Shown: in pieces, positions 43,536-52,995 of the stretch
How positions within the stretch are numbered: position 1 is the stretch's first letter
Layout of the letters: every line of letters starts with the position of its first letter
Assembly: GCA_010365215.1 (NCBI GenBank)
Contig: JAAFGT010000003.1
Location: 53,234 to 117,233 of the forward strand
DNA: 64,000 nucleotides
From: Acidipila sp.
GTDB lineage: Bacteria; Acidobacteriota; Terriglobia; Acidiferrales; UBA7541
Direction: 5' to 3'
Made by a program: the position numbers and the translations under genes
The notes under the pieces: generated by a model
The model's database searches: none
Seen by the model: only the letters and a program-made list of their open reading frames with translations
Told to the model about the DNA's origin: nothing

Positions 43536-46210
43536 TGTTCGGGTACTCCCCGATCCCCAACCGAGCCCACAATGTACTCAATCGTCGCGGCGCTATCTGA
43601 TTGAGGAAAGACGAGAGCTACGCCGATTACTGTGCACCCATCACGCTCGGGATTCTCAAACAAGGGGAGCCGCTGTGTGGACTTCTGGCGTGGCCTCGAC
43701 TGTTTACTTACGGGATACACAAGCAGTAGTCCCTCCCTGCGATCACGCTCGGAACGTAGCGCACTTCCTAGATCTCCGAACCGCCCATTGGTCGCATTAG
43801 CCCGCGCCCTCAAAAGCTGTTCATCAGTGAGGCCAATCTCTTCGTCGCCGGAACGAGGCGAATTGTTGATCGTCGCCGGGTTCGTGAGAACGCCCACAGA
43901 ATGTGGTCTGTCTCTCAGGCGCGTACGGCTGATCGTATTCACCGACCCGTACTGAACAATGCCCAGGTTCTCTGTATCCAAAGTCCTTGCCTCTTGACCG
44001 ACAACTGCGACCGTCCAGTTCACCAGTTCATCTTGCCTGACCTGCTCCGCGATGTACTGCCTGATTGAGGCCATATCCATAAAACTAGACCGAGGATCGA
44101 CTGAGTACTGCGATAGAAATTCATCAACGGCTTGCCAATCTACTCCACTCCAAATAAATCGCCCTTTCTCCAAGGACGCTGGAGCTCCAAGACCATGCAA
44201 AAATGCGCTTGTGACTGTCAGATTTCGACGCAGCCATGGCAGGTCTTCGAGGCGAAACGTTGTCGTTTGAAGAAGGCGTCCGGAATAGTTTTGGGAAATC
44301 TGCCGTGCGGCACCCATTTTGTTCTCGGCTGTTACGAGCATGACCGGATGAGCGCGGATCTTCAGACCAAAATCCGTGGGAGTGATGCGCTCTCGCTCGT
44401 AACGTTCCGCTTCACGCCGCAGCTCTTCTTCGGCCAATGCGACATCGCTGAACAGTTCGGCTAGCTCAGACGTTGTCCACAATCGTGTGAGATCGACATA
44501 GTTCTCACGATAACCAAACCAACGCCCCATTTGCAGAAGCGTATCAAACGCTCCGACCTTCCTAACGTAATAGCTGACCAAGAGTCCCTCTATTGTGAGA
44601 CCGCGCGATAACCGGTTGCCTCCAATGAGCACAGCCTTGAGATTCGGCTCTGCCTCATAGTCCAAAACGTCGGGAGAAGCGGAATTGAGCACGATTACGC
44701 GAATAGGATCTCTGAAAAGATGATCGATTTGTGGTTCGATGGCTTCGAATGGAACGTCGCGTGTGACATCAGTCGACGCGATTACGGGCCGAAATTGTGA
44801 TTCCCAACGGTTCCGCAGGATCGGCTGAATGGTTTCCCGGTCATAGCGCCACTGTTGTCTCAATACTGACACGTGCTCCCGCGCAAGATCTCCCATTCGG
44901 TTCTGGATCAACGTCCGGTGATGAGTGTGAATCAGCATCGATGCCGGATGGTCCGCTCCGGTTCGATGAGCACGCGCTGCTATTGCCAACACGAAATCCA
45001 AAAAGGCATCCCGCAACGAATCACAAAGCTGAGGCTGAAACACGTCAACTTGCCCCGCTGCGGGAACGACTGATGCCATGTCCAGTTCGGAAACGAGTCT
45101 TACAACATCCACTCCTCCTATGTCCCCGCCTTCATCGCCAGGTAGTCCGACCCTTCCAAACAATCTTTCTGCGCCGACATAGCCTGGTAGGCGCGGAAGG
45201 TTCACGATGAAGTCCTTCGGATAGAGATCCTCCCAAACTTCGCGATCAATGGCTTCGTGATTGATCAGAATATTTGCAAAAGGTGTCGCGGTGTACGAAA
45301 CATAGGCAACACGTCGGAACGATCTGAGCAGCGACCGGATCAGTCCATTTATCACTGAAGGATCGATTTCCTCTTCCGGAGGCTCCCCCTCGTCACGCGG
45401 AGGTCTATTTCCCCCTGTGTTAATTGAAGCTTGGTCGGCTTCGTCGTCGATCACCAGAACCGGTAGGCCGGGGGGGACACCCTGATCCATCCATTGAACA
45501 AGTCGTCGCAGCACGGTGGCATTCTTCTTTACGACAGCCAGTACATGTTCGTTCCCCTGGAGTACGTTATGGCCGACAGTACCGGGCCGGAAGTCTCCAT
45601 CCAAGACTGACGAGGTGAGGGAAATCCATCGCTTACCAGCTTCAGGCTCTCCGACTCCTTGACTCCCACTCAGCCCGAGCTCCTTGTCAAGTCTCCGCTG
45701 TGTTTGCTGCCTCAAGCCATTGTCAATCCCGGATAGGACGACAACGAGTTTGTAGCCAAGATCCGCAGCCTTGGCTGTGAGTGCCGAAAAGTTTGCAGTC
45801 TTTCCGCTTTGAACGTATCCGAGTACGAGGCCACGTGTCTGAAACTCCGCGGGGCCTGAAACGCGAGGGTCTTCTAGGTGAGACAGGATAGTGTCTGTCG
45901 AATCGTCCAAAGACTCGACTTCGTTGGATGAGCGCCCGATTCGATCCAGAAGATACGCGCGGAGTCGGCGCCAGTAGTACCCTGCCGAGGGATCCCACCG
46001 CTGAAACCATTCTTTGGGTCCGCCGGCGCCGGAGAGGATATTCGCTCGCCGAATCGGTTGCGCAAACTCCTCCTCGAATCGAGCGCGCACAGCATCACGG
46101 TGTTCTGCGGGGACGGCCGAGAGGGCTTCATCCAATGTTTGACCAAGCGCGTCAATATGCACCCGCAAGACGCGGAGATAGTTTTCAATTGCTTCAGAAC
46201 CCGAATTCAT
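43532..46210 (-). CDS. Z1 domain protein (predicted SF2-type ATPase, MzaC-like)
   Basis: 892 residues. Walker A-like GYVQSGKTANFSAL at 131-144 and Walker B-like VLVIDDEADQASIN at about 251-264. Later helicase-like segments are VAYVSYTATPFANILIN and KAVLIGGNRLSRGLTIEGLL, followed by GRWFGYRENYVDLTRL. This set defines the Z1 family, predicted ATP-driven DNA translocases in restriction-like systems. Its start overlaps the upstream MORC-like gene by 17 bp and its stop overlaps the nuclease gene start, so three subunits are translationally coupled. Confidence 0.93.
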   Translation of the reverse strand: MNSGSEAIENYLRVLRVHIDALGQTLDEALSAVPAEHRDAVRARFEEEFAQPIRRANILSGAGGPKEWFQRWDPSAGYYWRRLRAYLLDRIGRSSNEVESLDDSTDTILSHLEDPRVSGPAEFQTRGLVLGYVQSGKTANFSALTAKAADLGYKLVVVLSGIDNGLRQQTQRRLDKELGLSGSQGVGEPEAGKRWISLTSSVLDGDFRPGTVGHNVLQGNEHVLAVVKKNATVLRRLVQWMDQGVPPGLPVLVIDDEADQASINTGGNRPPRDEGEPPEEEIDPSVINGLIRSLLRSFRRVAYVSYTATPFANILINHEAIDREVWEDLYPKDFIVNLPRLPGYVGAERLFGRVGLPGDEGGDIGGVDVVRLVSELDMASVVPAAGQVDVFQPQLCDSLRDAFLDFVLAIAARAHRTGADHPASMLIHTHHRTLIQNRMGDLAREHVSVLRQQWRYDRETIQPILRNRWESQFRPVIASTDVTRDVPFEAIEPQIDHLFRDPIRVIVLNSASPDVLDYEAEPNLKAVLIGGNRLSRGLTIEGLLVSYYVRKVGAFDTLLQMGRWFGYRENYVDLTRLWTTSELAELFSDVALAEEELRREAERYERERITPTDFGLKIRAHPVMLVTAENKMGAARQISQNYSGRLLQTTTFRLEDLPWLRRNLTVTSAFLHGLGAPASLEKGRFIWSGVDWQAVDEFLSQYSVDPRSSFMDMASIRQYIAEQVRQDELVNWTVAVVGQEARTLDTENLGIVQYGSVNTISRTRLRDRPHSVGVLTNPATINNSPRSGDEEIGLTDEQLLRARANATNGRFGDLGSALRSERDRREGLLLVYPVSKQSRPRQKSTQRLPLFENPERDGCTVIGVALVFPQSDSAATIEYIVGSVGDRGVPEQ

Positions 46211-47549
46211 CGGCTAGCTCCGGGAATCGCTTGGCCAATGCGCGAATGATTTTCTTCAGCGCTTCCAACTCGCCTGCATCCGCAGCTGCCTGCTCAAAGG
46301 CGCTCCTGACTTCCACTCTCTTGAATGCTCTTGAGCCCGTGTTCTTACCGGTGCCACCCCCCGTCGCTCCTCCACCTCGAAATGAGCCAACGCCGGTGCG
46401 CGAACTGGAAGACGATGTGAGTGTACCTTTTCCTCCACTGTAAACGGCCTTCGCACGCTTTACGAGCCGTTCAACAGGCTCCTCCAACTGATCCTTCAAT
46501 TCAGGGGGTAGCGTCACTCGAAATTTTGCAACATTTACCTCAAACGCCGGGTCAAGATCAGGGTAAAAATCGATAGCCGCTCTGGCAAGTTTTGTATGTT
46601 CATCCGCAGTGCGCATTCTGGACCAACCGCCACTCTGAATCAGGCGGTCGGCGCGATAAATATAGAATCCCTGTTGTCTGTTCCATTTCTCGGGTCCACT
46701 CATACGCTCGAACGCCCGGAGACTCGAAAACTTTTCTTTCGGTGGGAGCACATAGGGTTGATAACGCACAGCGCCCTTTCCATCGTCAGTGTGAAGCTCA
46801 AACTCCTTCGACGGAAATACCTCCGTTGCTTTCTGTTCACGCGCATATGGATCCCATGGCTCAACGGCGGTGCCATTCACAGTGATGGCCAGCTTCTTTC
46901 GCCTGCGCGCCTCCCCGCTGAGGAATCGATGGAACACCATCCCCAAGTGCTGGTCGAGTTGTTCCGCAAGCTTGTATAGTGCGTTCTTTGAGCTCTCTCC
47001 CCAGGCAACCCTGTATTTGAGGACTCGTTCCAAGGATTCCCATAACACTACAGTGCCAGTTTGTTCCTGCAAGGGCTCTACCAGATTGTCGTGCCTTTCG
47101 TCTGACCCAAGGATTTCAATTTCCCATCGATTCGATTTCTCGACAAGGTCCAAATCCCATCTGCGTACTTCAATTCGTCGCTGATTTCGGTCGACACGAC
47201 TCGCGACAGTTAACCTCCTGCATTGCGAGAGCGAAGCTGTTTTCAGCCCGAGGCCGAATTTTCCAAGATCGTCTAGTTCGTAGTCTCTTTCGGAACCGAA
47301 TCGCATGGCTTCTGTAATTGTTGTCCCGGACATGCCCGTCCCGTTGTCCGCTACGCGAACCCACGAATCAGGCCCTGCCCATTTCAGATCGATGACCACA
47401 CGGCTGGCGCTGGCAGCTATGCTGTTATCTACAAGATCGGCTACAGCGTGCACGAAATCATAACCGAGGTCGCGTAGCGACCTGACTAGACGGCGCGCAG
47501 AAGGAATCACTTCTACGGTAGTGCGAGTCGCCGTTAACGAAGCTCCCAT
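46194..47549 (-). CDS. MORC/MutL-like GHKL ATPase (MzaB-like)
   Basis: 451 residues. GHKL Bergerat motifs: HAVADLVDNSIAA with N42, VADNGTGM at 67-73, GKFGLGLKTAS at 96-106. A transducer-like S5 domain follows (RVDRNQRRIEVRRWDLD), then FYIYRADRLIQSGGWSRM and a C-terminal region ending in a Gly/Ser-rich linker. This is the prokaryotic MORC/MutL-like family that Iyer, Abhiman and Aravind linked to restriction-modification. It probably dimerises on DNA in an ATP-dependent manner and works with Z1 and DUF4420. Confidence 0.9.
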   Translation of the reverse strand: MGASLTATRTTVEVIPSARRLVRSLRDLGYDFVHAVADLVDNSIAASASRVVIDLKWAGPDSWVRVADNGTGMSGTTITEAMRFGSERDYELDDLGKFGLGLKTASLSQCRRLTVASRVDRNQRRIEVRRWDLDLVEKSNRWEIEILGSDERHDNLVEPLQEQTGTVVLWESLERVLKYRVAWGESSKNALYKLAEQLDQHLGMVFHRFLSGEARRRKKLAITVNGTAVEPWDPYAREQKATEVFPSKEFELHTDDGKGAVRYQPYVLPPKEKFSSLRAFERMSGPEKWNRQQGFYIYRADRLIQSGGWSRMRTADEHTKLARAAIDFYPDLDPAFEVNVAKFRVTLPPELKDQLEEPVERLVKRAKAVYSGGKGTLTSSSSSRTGVGSFRGGGATGGGTGKNTGSRAFKRVEVRSAFEQAAADAGELEALKKIIRALAKRFPELADEFGF

Positions 47550-47651
47550 TTTGTTTCCCTTCTTCAGCCGCTTACGAAGCGTCCCCGGATTATCAGGTTG
47601 TTTATCTATTATGCAAAGTACTGAATTTCTGGATAGGGGGTCGCACCTATG

Positions 47652-48086
47652 TCACCGAACCGATAGAACATGTTTGGCCGCTCGGCTTTTTATCACGACA
47701 AGGCGCTTACGTAATTTCTCAGGATGTGTCACTTCGCACTCCCACACAATCTCAACCATCCATCCCAACGAGGCCAGCGCTCTGGCTTTTGTCGCATCCC
47801 TTTGAACATTCGCGAGAAACTTCTTTTGCCAGAAGACTTTATTCGATTTTGGCGTATAGGCATAAACGCAACCTTTGTGTCGGTGCCAGAAGCATCCGTT
47901 GACAAACACAATCGTCTTCCACTTGGGCAGAACAATGTCAGGATGGCCGGGCAGGTCTCGCGCATGCAATCGAAAGCGATATCCTCCGAGATGCAAGAGC
48001 GAACGCACCAGCAACTCCGGTCTTGTGTTCTTTGACCGGATCCTGGACATGTTCCAGCTCCGGCGCGCTTTAGAGATCGTGTCCAT
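47652..48086 (-). CDS. vsr: Very short patch repair (Vsr-like) endonuclease
   Basis: 144 residues, family length. Signature KARRSWNMSRIRSKNTRPEL at the N-terminus, GHPDIVLP with the catalytic-type Asp50, and IVFVNGCFWHRHKGC with His68. Vsr nicks at T:G mismatches that arise by deamination of 5-methylcytosine, so it is a natural partner for the adjacent cytosine methyltransferase. It lies 26 bp after that gene and 102 bp before the MORC-like gene. Confidence 0.92.
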   Translation of the reverse strand: MDTISKARRSWNMSRIRSKNTRPELLVRSLLHLGGYRFRLHARDLPGHPDIVLPKWKTIVFVNGCFWHRHKGCVYAYTPKSNKVFWQKKFLANVQRDATKARALASLGWMVEIVWECEVTHPEKLRKRLVVIKSRAAKHVLSVR

Positions 48087-48112
48087 CGGACCCGAGCTGC
48101 CCCACTGCCAAC

Positions 48113-49663
48113 CTACGCCAGTAGTTCATAGACGACTCTTGCAAGCTTCCGCGCGAGCAAAGGAGGTACAGCATTTCCGACCTGCTTGTATTGTTCGGTG
48201 CGAGGACCGACAAAGAAATAATTATCTGGAAAAGTTTGGAGTCTTGCGGCTTCGCGTACCGTTAGGCTGCGACACTGGAGAGGGTCCGGATGAATAAAGT
48301 AGTGGCCATCCTTTGCTATGTGAGCTGTAACTGTCGTCGACGGCCGATTCTTTACCTGGACGCGAAACCGGTCCGCAAAATCAACATCATCATCTTCGTC
48401 AGATGGCTTTGCGTTCTTGTGCTTCGGCAGCAAATAGCTAGGAAAGTCAGTCAGCAGCGGCGATTTTCCTCGTAACTGAGCAAAACATGCGGCAAAGAAG
48501 TACCGCCACAAGTCCGCCTCGATATGCGCACGGCTTGAGTGATTGCATGCGCCTCCCAGTTTGGAATCATAAAACCACGACCGCTGCCATTTCGGCACGG
48601 AGGTAGAAGGAACGAATTCTGCGCCAGTCTTAATCGAGTCCTTCAGTTCCCTCGCAGTTTTTTGGACCGCACGCCAGACATCGATATCAACACCTTCACC
48701 ATTCAGGATATTCGGATCTGTCACCTGTTTTACGGCGTTCATCCATGCCACACCTGAGTCGTCCACGCGCGACAGTCTACTACGCAGTCGTGGAAGGCTG
48801 TCGATGACTTTCCACATCTCAACTTCTTTGTTTGAGTTGGATAGAACGATCGGCACGACGTCCAAATCACTTCGAACTCCAAGCAAGATTAGGCGATGGC
48901 GGGCTTGGGGGATACCGTGGCGTTCAGCTCGAATGATGTAGCCAGAAGGATCAGGATAGGGGTCCTCAAAAAGAGAGTGGCTTGCTCTGTAATTGGCGAA
49001 CGGATAAAGCTTGTACGTGACACTCTTCTCGGCTCCGAGACTCTTGCTGCCGCCGTTCATTTCGCAGGGCCGTTTCAGATCGGCAAGAATCCGGTCAATG
49101 ATTAGACTTCCCTCTACCTTGCTTGAAAGAATTCCTTCTACGTTTTCCATCACGAACACCGGAGGTCGGTGCTTGGCAATGATCCGGAGGTATTCTTGGT
49201 AGAGAAAATGGCGGTGGTCCCTTGCATATTTCTCAGGTTCTCGAGCCATCCTAGATCGGCCCACCAAGGAATATGCTTGGCAAGGCGGCCCTCCGATAAG
49301 GACCCAGTCCTCAACGCCACCCAGCGCCTTCTCGATGCGCTCATCGATCTGAGTGGTAGGGTATCTCTCTGGCTTGCCGAGTTCTGCGAGCCATGCCTCT
49401 TCATCTGCCCTCGCCACCTCTTCGGGATAACGGAGATATAATTCTTCAATGCTTAGGGCACCGCGCAAATACTGATAATAGGATTCTGGAGTCCCGCCTT
49501 GGAATTGTCGAAAAAAACTACGGAGCCGAAGCGTCTCGCGTGCAGCCTTATCCTTTTCGATTGACAGCACGATCTTGAAGAATTTCTTTTGGCCACAGCG
49601 AAGTGAAGTAAAACCTTCCCCCAGTCCGCCGGGGCCAGCAAAAAGATCGATAACAGGAATCAT
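48113..49663 (-). CDS. C5-cytosine DNA methyltransferase
   Basis: 516 residues from ATG 49663, where the protein starts with motif I IPVIDLFAGPGGLGEGF; the 27 codons upstream overlap another gene and look untranslated. Motif IV IGGPPCQAYSLVG (catalytic Cys), motif VI FVMENVEGIL, motif VIII QARHRLILLG, and C-terminal motifs SLTVREAARLQTFPDNY and YKQVGNAVPPLLA are present. An insert between motifs I and IV (about residues 30-120) is larger than in small Dcm enzymes. Target site unknown. Confidence 0.93.
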   Translation of the reverse strand: MIPVIDLFAGPGGLGEGFTSLRCGQKKFFKIVLSIEKDKAARETLRLRSFFRQFQGGTPESYYQYLRGALSIEELYLRYPEEVARADEEAWLAELGKPERYPTTQIDERIEKALGGVEDWVLIGGPPCQAYSLVGRSRMAREPEKYARDHRHFLYQEYLRIIAKHRPPVFVMENVEGILSSKVEGSLIIDRILADLKRPCEMNGGSKSLGAEKSVTYKLYPFANYRASHSLFEDPYPDPSGYIIRAERHGIPQARHRLILLGVRSDLDVVPIVLSNSNKEVEMWKVIDSLPRLRSRLSRVDDSGVAWMNAVKQVTDPNILNGEGVDIDVWRAVQKTARELKDSIKTGAEFVPSTSVPKWQRSWFYDSKLGGACNHSSRAHIEADLWRYFFAACFAQLRGKSPLLTDFPSYLLPKHKNAKPSDEDDDVDFADRFRVQVKNRPSTTVTAHIAKDGHYFIHPDPLQCRSLTVREAARLQTFPDNYFFVGPRTEQYKQVGNAVPPLLARKLARVVYELLA

Positions 49664-49679
49664 CACTTGGAAGGTGACT

Positions 49680-49907
49680 TTACGACTGCTCAAAGCGACG
49701 ATGGTCGCGGATGTTGTCGTAGCTGATGGCCAGCTCTTGCCCAACTTTGAAATCAGTATTTAAGACGGGTTGACTATCGAGCCTGCCAAAAACAAGCCGT
49801 TTCGCATCGTCGCTGTGCTTAACTTCAACCCACATCCATTCACTCTCGCCGGAGCGTTCGTCTGCAAATTCGACCTTCACATGATCGCCAGTTTTATACG
49901 CGGACAT
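49680..49907 (-). CDS. Small DUF2314-like protein heading the second defence operon
   Basis: 75 residues from ATG 49907; ATG 49925 is in frame and also possible. Beta-rich: YKTGDHVKVEFADE, EWMWVEVKHSDDAKRLVFGR and FKVGQELAISYDNIRDHRRF. The pattern (W-x-x-V, G-x-L-x-x-x-P, K-x-G-x-x-x-x-x, I-x-D) resembles DUF2314; the assignment is by eye. It sits 16 bp before the cytosine methyltransferase start. TATAAT at about 49928-49933 could be a -10 box, though the -35 is weak. Function unknown. Confidence 0.62.
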   Translation of the reverse strand: MSAYKTGDHVKVEFADERSGESEWMWVEVKHSDDAKRLVFGRLDSQPVLNTDFKVGQELAISYDNIRDHRRFEQS

Positions 49908-50144
49908 AGTTCGCTCGTTAAGCATAGATTATATCACCGCCTTAGAATCGCGAGCCATAATGCCCATGGCCACCCTAAATCATCCGCTAAATAGACACCT
50001 TTTTGGTCTCGCTAAACAGCCCATTTGCCACACAGCAGCCGTTATTCTGGGCAAACGATTGTGGACAAGGCTGTGACAATACGCTAGCGCGGCTGCGATC
50101 TCGCGCAACGGCTGCGGTACGAGTAAGCACACATTCGTTCGCCG

Positions 50145-51854
50145 CTAAAAACCAAGCAACAGACGTTGCGCTGCCCACTCGATTGGCAAGTGGGATCGCA
50201 AGTTCTCGAGTGTCAGTGTGGCGGGCTGCCGACCATCCAAAATACTTTCCACGATATCGGGAGCCAAAAAAGCATACTGAAAGATTCGACTGACGTACCG
50301 CTCGTCCAGGCCGGTTACGTTTGCGATCGACCGCCCGCCCGTTTGTTCGCCTCTAAGAATGCGGTTGTACCAATCGTGCGCACGCACAACAGCTTTCAGC
50401 AGCGACTGCACCGTGTGAACTGGCGTCTCTCCAGACGAGTTAGCAGGAATCACGAATCGCGCTTCCCCGCCACAGCGTCTGAGCCGTGCCTTTACTTTAA
50501 GGGTCACAAAGCCATCGTGGGTGGCTCTGTGCTGCATGGGCGGACGCCGAGTGTCGAGGAGCATACTCTGCAGCACCTGCTTGTGAAGGAGCACGTCGAC
50601 GTATTCTGCGTGTACAACGATGCGCTCGATTAAGCTATGGATAAACGGTCGCGTTTCGGCTGATGCGGAAGCCAATCGATTCGACCATTCGTGTGCGGCG
50701 GCGAGAATGCCCTTGGTGTCTGCTGCGTTTCTTACGTTCAGAGTGGGCGTGCCGAGAACCTCGCTGGAGGAGCCCAAGAATGACCGAATCCTGGCGCAAA
50801 CTAGACTCTCAATTTCTCGGGCCGGGACACGGACAGGGCGAAGGTGACGGCCACCAGGATTTTTGATGGCAGCCTGTGACACGTAGTATCGGTACCGTTT
50901 GCCGTTCTTTACCGCATGGGCAGGCGTGAAACGGTTGCCGCGCTCATCGTAAACTAGACCTACTAGCAGGCTTGGAACAGCCGCCCGCGAGCCATTCCGG
51001 TGGGCATGATTGTTAGCGCGAAACCGCGTCTGCACTCGCTCCCAAAGTTCCCGCGCGACGATCCCTTCGTGTTCGCCGGGATAGACCTGCCCTTTGTGCT
51101 CGATTTCCCCGAGGTAAATCCGGTTTTGCAGGATGTTGTAAAGTGCACCGCGAGAATATGCAGCGCCACCGCTTCTTCGCCCTGCTTGGCTGATCCTTTT
51201 CTTGCTCTGCATATCGTTACGTTCTAAGTAGACTCTGAGCTTGGACACGCAACCGAGCTTTAAGTATTGGTGGTAGATCTCACGCACACGTTCTGCTTCG
51301 TTGGCGTTGACGATGAGTTTGTGCTTTTTCATGTCATAGCCGAGTGGAATCGTGCCGCCCATCCACATTCCTTTTCGCTTGGAGGCGGCTATCTTGTCGC
51401 GGATGCGTTCGCCCGTGACCTCGCGCTCAAACTGAGCGAAGGAGAGCAGTACATTCAAAGTCAGCCTTCCCATGGAAGTGGTGGTGTTGAATTGTTGTGT
51501 CACGGAGACGAAGCTGACCTTCTGGGCGTCGAAAACCTCAATGATCTTCGCGAAATCAGCGAGCGAGCGCGTTAGCCGGTCTACTTTGTAGACTACGACC
51601 GCGTCGATCTTTTGGGCCTGGACATCTTCGATCAGGCGCTTCAGCGCTGGGCGGTCCGCGGTACCGCCGGAATATCCGCCGTCATCATAGAGGGTGGTAA
51701 GAGGACGCCAGCCTTCGTGCTTCTGACTACTGATGAATGCGCGGCAAGCTTCACGTTGGGCATCGAGCGAGTTGAAGGATTGCTCCAATCCTTCTTCGGA
51801 GGATTTACGGGTATAGATTGCACAGCGGATAGAGGGCTTAGCTTCGCTGGGCAC
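50145..51854 (-). CDS. Large serine recombinase (site-specific integrase/resolvase family)
   Basis: 569 residues. Resolvase catalytic domain CAIYTRKSSEEG with Ser18, then YDDGGYSGGTADRPALKRLI, VVVYKVDRLTRSLADF and FAQFEREVTGERIRDKIAAS. Recombinase domain and zinc-beta-ribbon regions follow (GRRSGGAAYSRGALYNILQN). No Cys-rich knuckle is obvious; a C-terminal helix-turn-helix-like part ends in RSHLPIEWAAQRLLLGF. Large serine recombinases integrate phages and genomic islands. The last 84 bp are duplicated at 42309-42392. Overlaps the DUF2924 gene by 17 bp. Confidence 0.93.
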   Translation of the reverse strand: MPSEAKPSIRCAIYTRKSSEEGLEQSFNSLDAQREACRAFISSQKHEGWRPLTTLYDDGGYSGGTADRPALKRLIEDVQAQKIDAVVVYKVDRLTRSLADFAKIIEVFDAQKVSFVSVTQQFNTTTSMGRLTLNVLLSFAQFEREVTGERIRDKIAASKRKGMWMGGTIPLGYDMKKHKLIVNANEAERVREIYHQYLKLGCVSKLRVYLERNDMQSKKRISQAGRRSGGAAYSRGALYNILQNRIYLGEIEHKGQVYPGEHEGIVARELWERVQTRFRANNHAHRNGSRAAVPSLLVGLVYDERGNRFTPAHAVKNGKRYRYYVSQAAIKNPGGRHLRPVRVPAREIESLVCARIRSFLGSSSEVLGTPTLNVRNAADTKGILAAAHEWSNRLASASAETRPFIHSLIERIVVHAEYVDVLLHKQVLQSMLLDTRRPPMQHRATHDGFVTLKVKARLRRCGGEARFVIPANSSGETPVHTVQSLLKAVVRAHDWYNRILRGEQTGGRSIANVTGLDERYVSRIFQYAFLAPDIVESILDGRQPATLTLENLRSHLPIEWAAQRLLLGF

Positions 51855-52302
51855 TCATGGTCTCCTTAGCCTCTTTTCCTCGGAGACCGAAGAAGAGCGG
51901 TCCAGACCAGCGCGTCCCGGTGATCGAGCGTGCAATCTGGGAAAGACTTGAGTAGCGCTTTCCTGCGTACTCGTAGCCATTTTCAAGGACGGTTACTCGA
52001 TGGGACCGGCCGCGCCAATCCCGAATCAAGCGCGTTCCGGGTTTGATTGGCGACGCAGTCGAAAGCTTAGCTTTAGGATTTGTCTCGAATTTGCGGGCCA
52101 GTTCACTGAGGCGCTTGCGCGCTGCCGGGCTCAATCTGCCATAGGCTTGTTCCTGAATTCTGTGAGCAAGAAACTTGATAATTAATCCCCTGCGGCATTG
52201 ATGCGGCGGTGCTAATCTAAACAGTTGCTTCCAGAGATCGAGCAGTTGCGCTTTGTTCATTCTCGGCAAAAGCGCTAATCGGTCGTCGAGTTCTGACGGC
52301 AT
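51838..52302 (-). CDS. DUF2924 family protein
   Basis: 154 residues from ATG 52302 (GGAGGG six bases upstream). Pattern MNKAQLLDLWKQLFRLAPPH, then LIIKFLAHRIQEQAYGRLSP, and a C-terminal PGTRLIRDWRGRSHRVTVLE / YEYAGKRYSSLSQIARSITG / RWSGPLFFGL. This is DUF2924, repeatedly found next to large serine recombinases in phages and islands and thought to bind DNA or assist recombination. Overlapping stop and start with the recombinase support one transcript. Confidence 0.9.
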   Translation of the reverse strand: MPSELDDRLALLPRMNKAQLLDLWKQLFRLAPPHQCRRGLIIKFLAHRIQEQAYGRLSPAARKRLSELARKFETNPKAKLSTASPIKPGTRLIRDWRGRSHRVTVLENGYEYAGKRYSSLSQIARSITGTRWSGPLFFGLRGKEAKETMSAQRS

Positions 52303-52438
52303 AGTGAGCCCTCCAACAGTCAAAGACCATGGACGCTCTGTTCGGGTGTGTAGTCAAGTGCAAGCATTTATCCGCAATGCGGATGAAATTCGAACTATGC
52401 AAGTTATATCGCTCAAGCTAAGGACGAAGGTTAGGTAG

Positions 52439-52891
52439 ATGAAGAAGAGAGGACGGGGAAGGCCCAGAAAAAAGGAGGGCAGCATAGAGCTTTGGCAACT
52501 AGGCCGCGCCGCAATCGTAATGTGTGCCTATGAGGAAGCGCGTGAACAGGGCCGAAAGCACGAGCACGCCGTGCGGTATGCAGTGATATGTGCAAAACGT
52601 TGTAGTCCGGAGATACGAATTTCCAAAGGTGCAGTGAGACGCATTCTGTCAAAGTATAGTCCACGGAAAAGTGGAACGATACTTCGCTTCGAGCGTTCGA
52701 CTTTCAGCGAAGAGGACATAAACGAAAATCGCTGGATCCGGAAACAGGTCCTCGAATTCCAGAAGAAGATGCGCAAAATCCTGCTAATGCCCCCCTCTTA
52801 TGATGGAACACGCGCCGTCGCAAAATTCATAATTCGAGCTGCCGAACGACCGAACTACCCTCGAGCTAACCGAAAGGCTCCGAACAATTAA
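52439..52891 (+). CDS. Phage-type basic protein of unknown function
   Basis: 150 residues. Begins with an AT-hook-like basic tract MKKRGRGRPRKKEG, followed by helices LWQLGRAAIVMCAYEEA and HAVRYAVICAKRC. Basic throughout. No named family is recognised. It lies between the recombinase pair and the ParB-methyltransferase, in the direction of the packaging genes, so it is probably part of the same prophage-like module. The RBS is weak. Confidence 0.6.
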   Translation: MKKRGRGRPRKKEGSIELWQLGRAAIVMCAYEEAREQGRKHEHAVRYAVICAKRCSPEIRISKGAVRRILSKYSPRKSGTILRFERSTFSEEDINENRWIRKQVLEFQKKMRKILLMPPSYDGTRAVAKFIIRAAERPNYPRANRKAPNN

Positions 52892-52995
52892 TCGTCCCTG
52901 TTGACTCTTTAGATTTTTTTGAACCTAAATCTTCCTAGCGTGTTTGGGGACACCTCGAAACAATGAGTTGTCTTTCAAATCGCTAGGAGGCTCAA

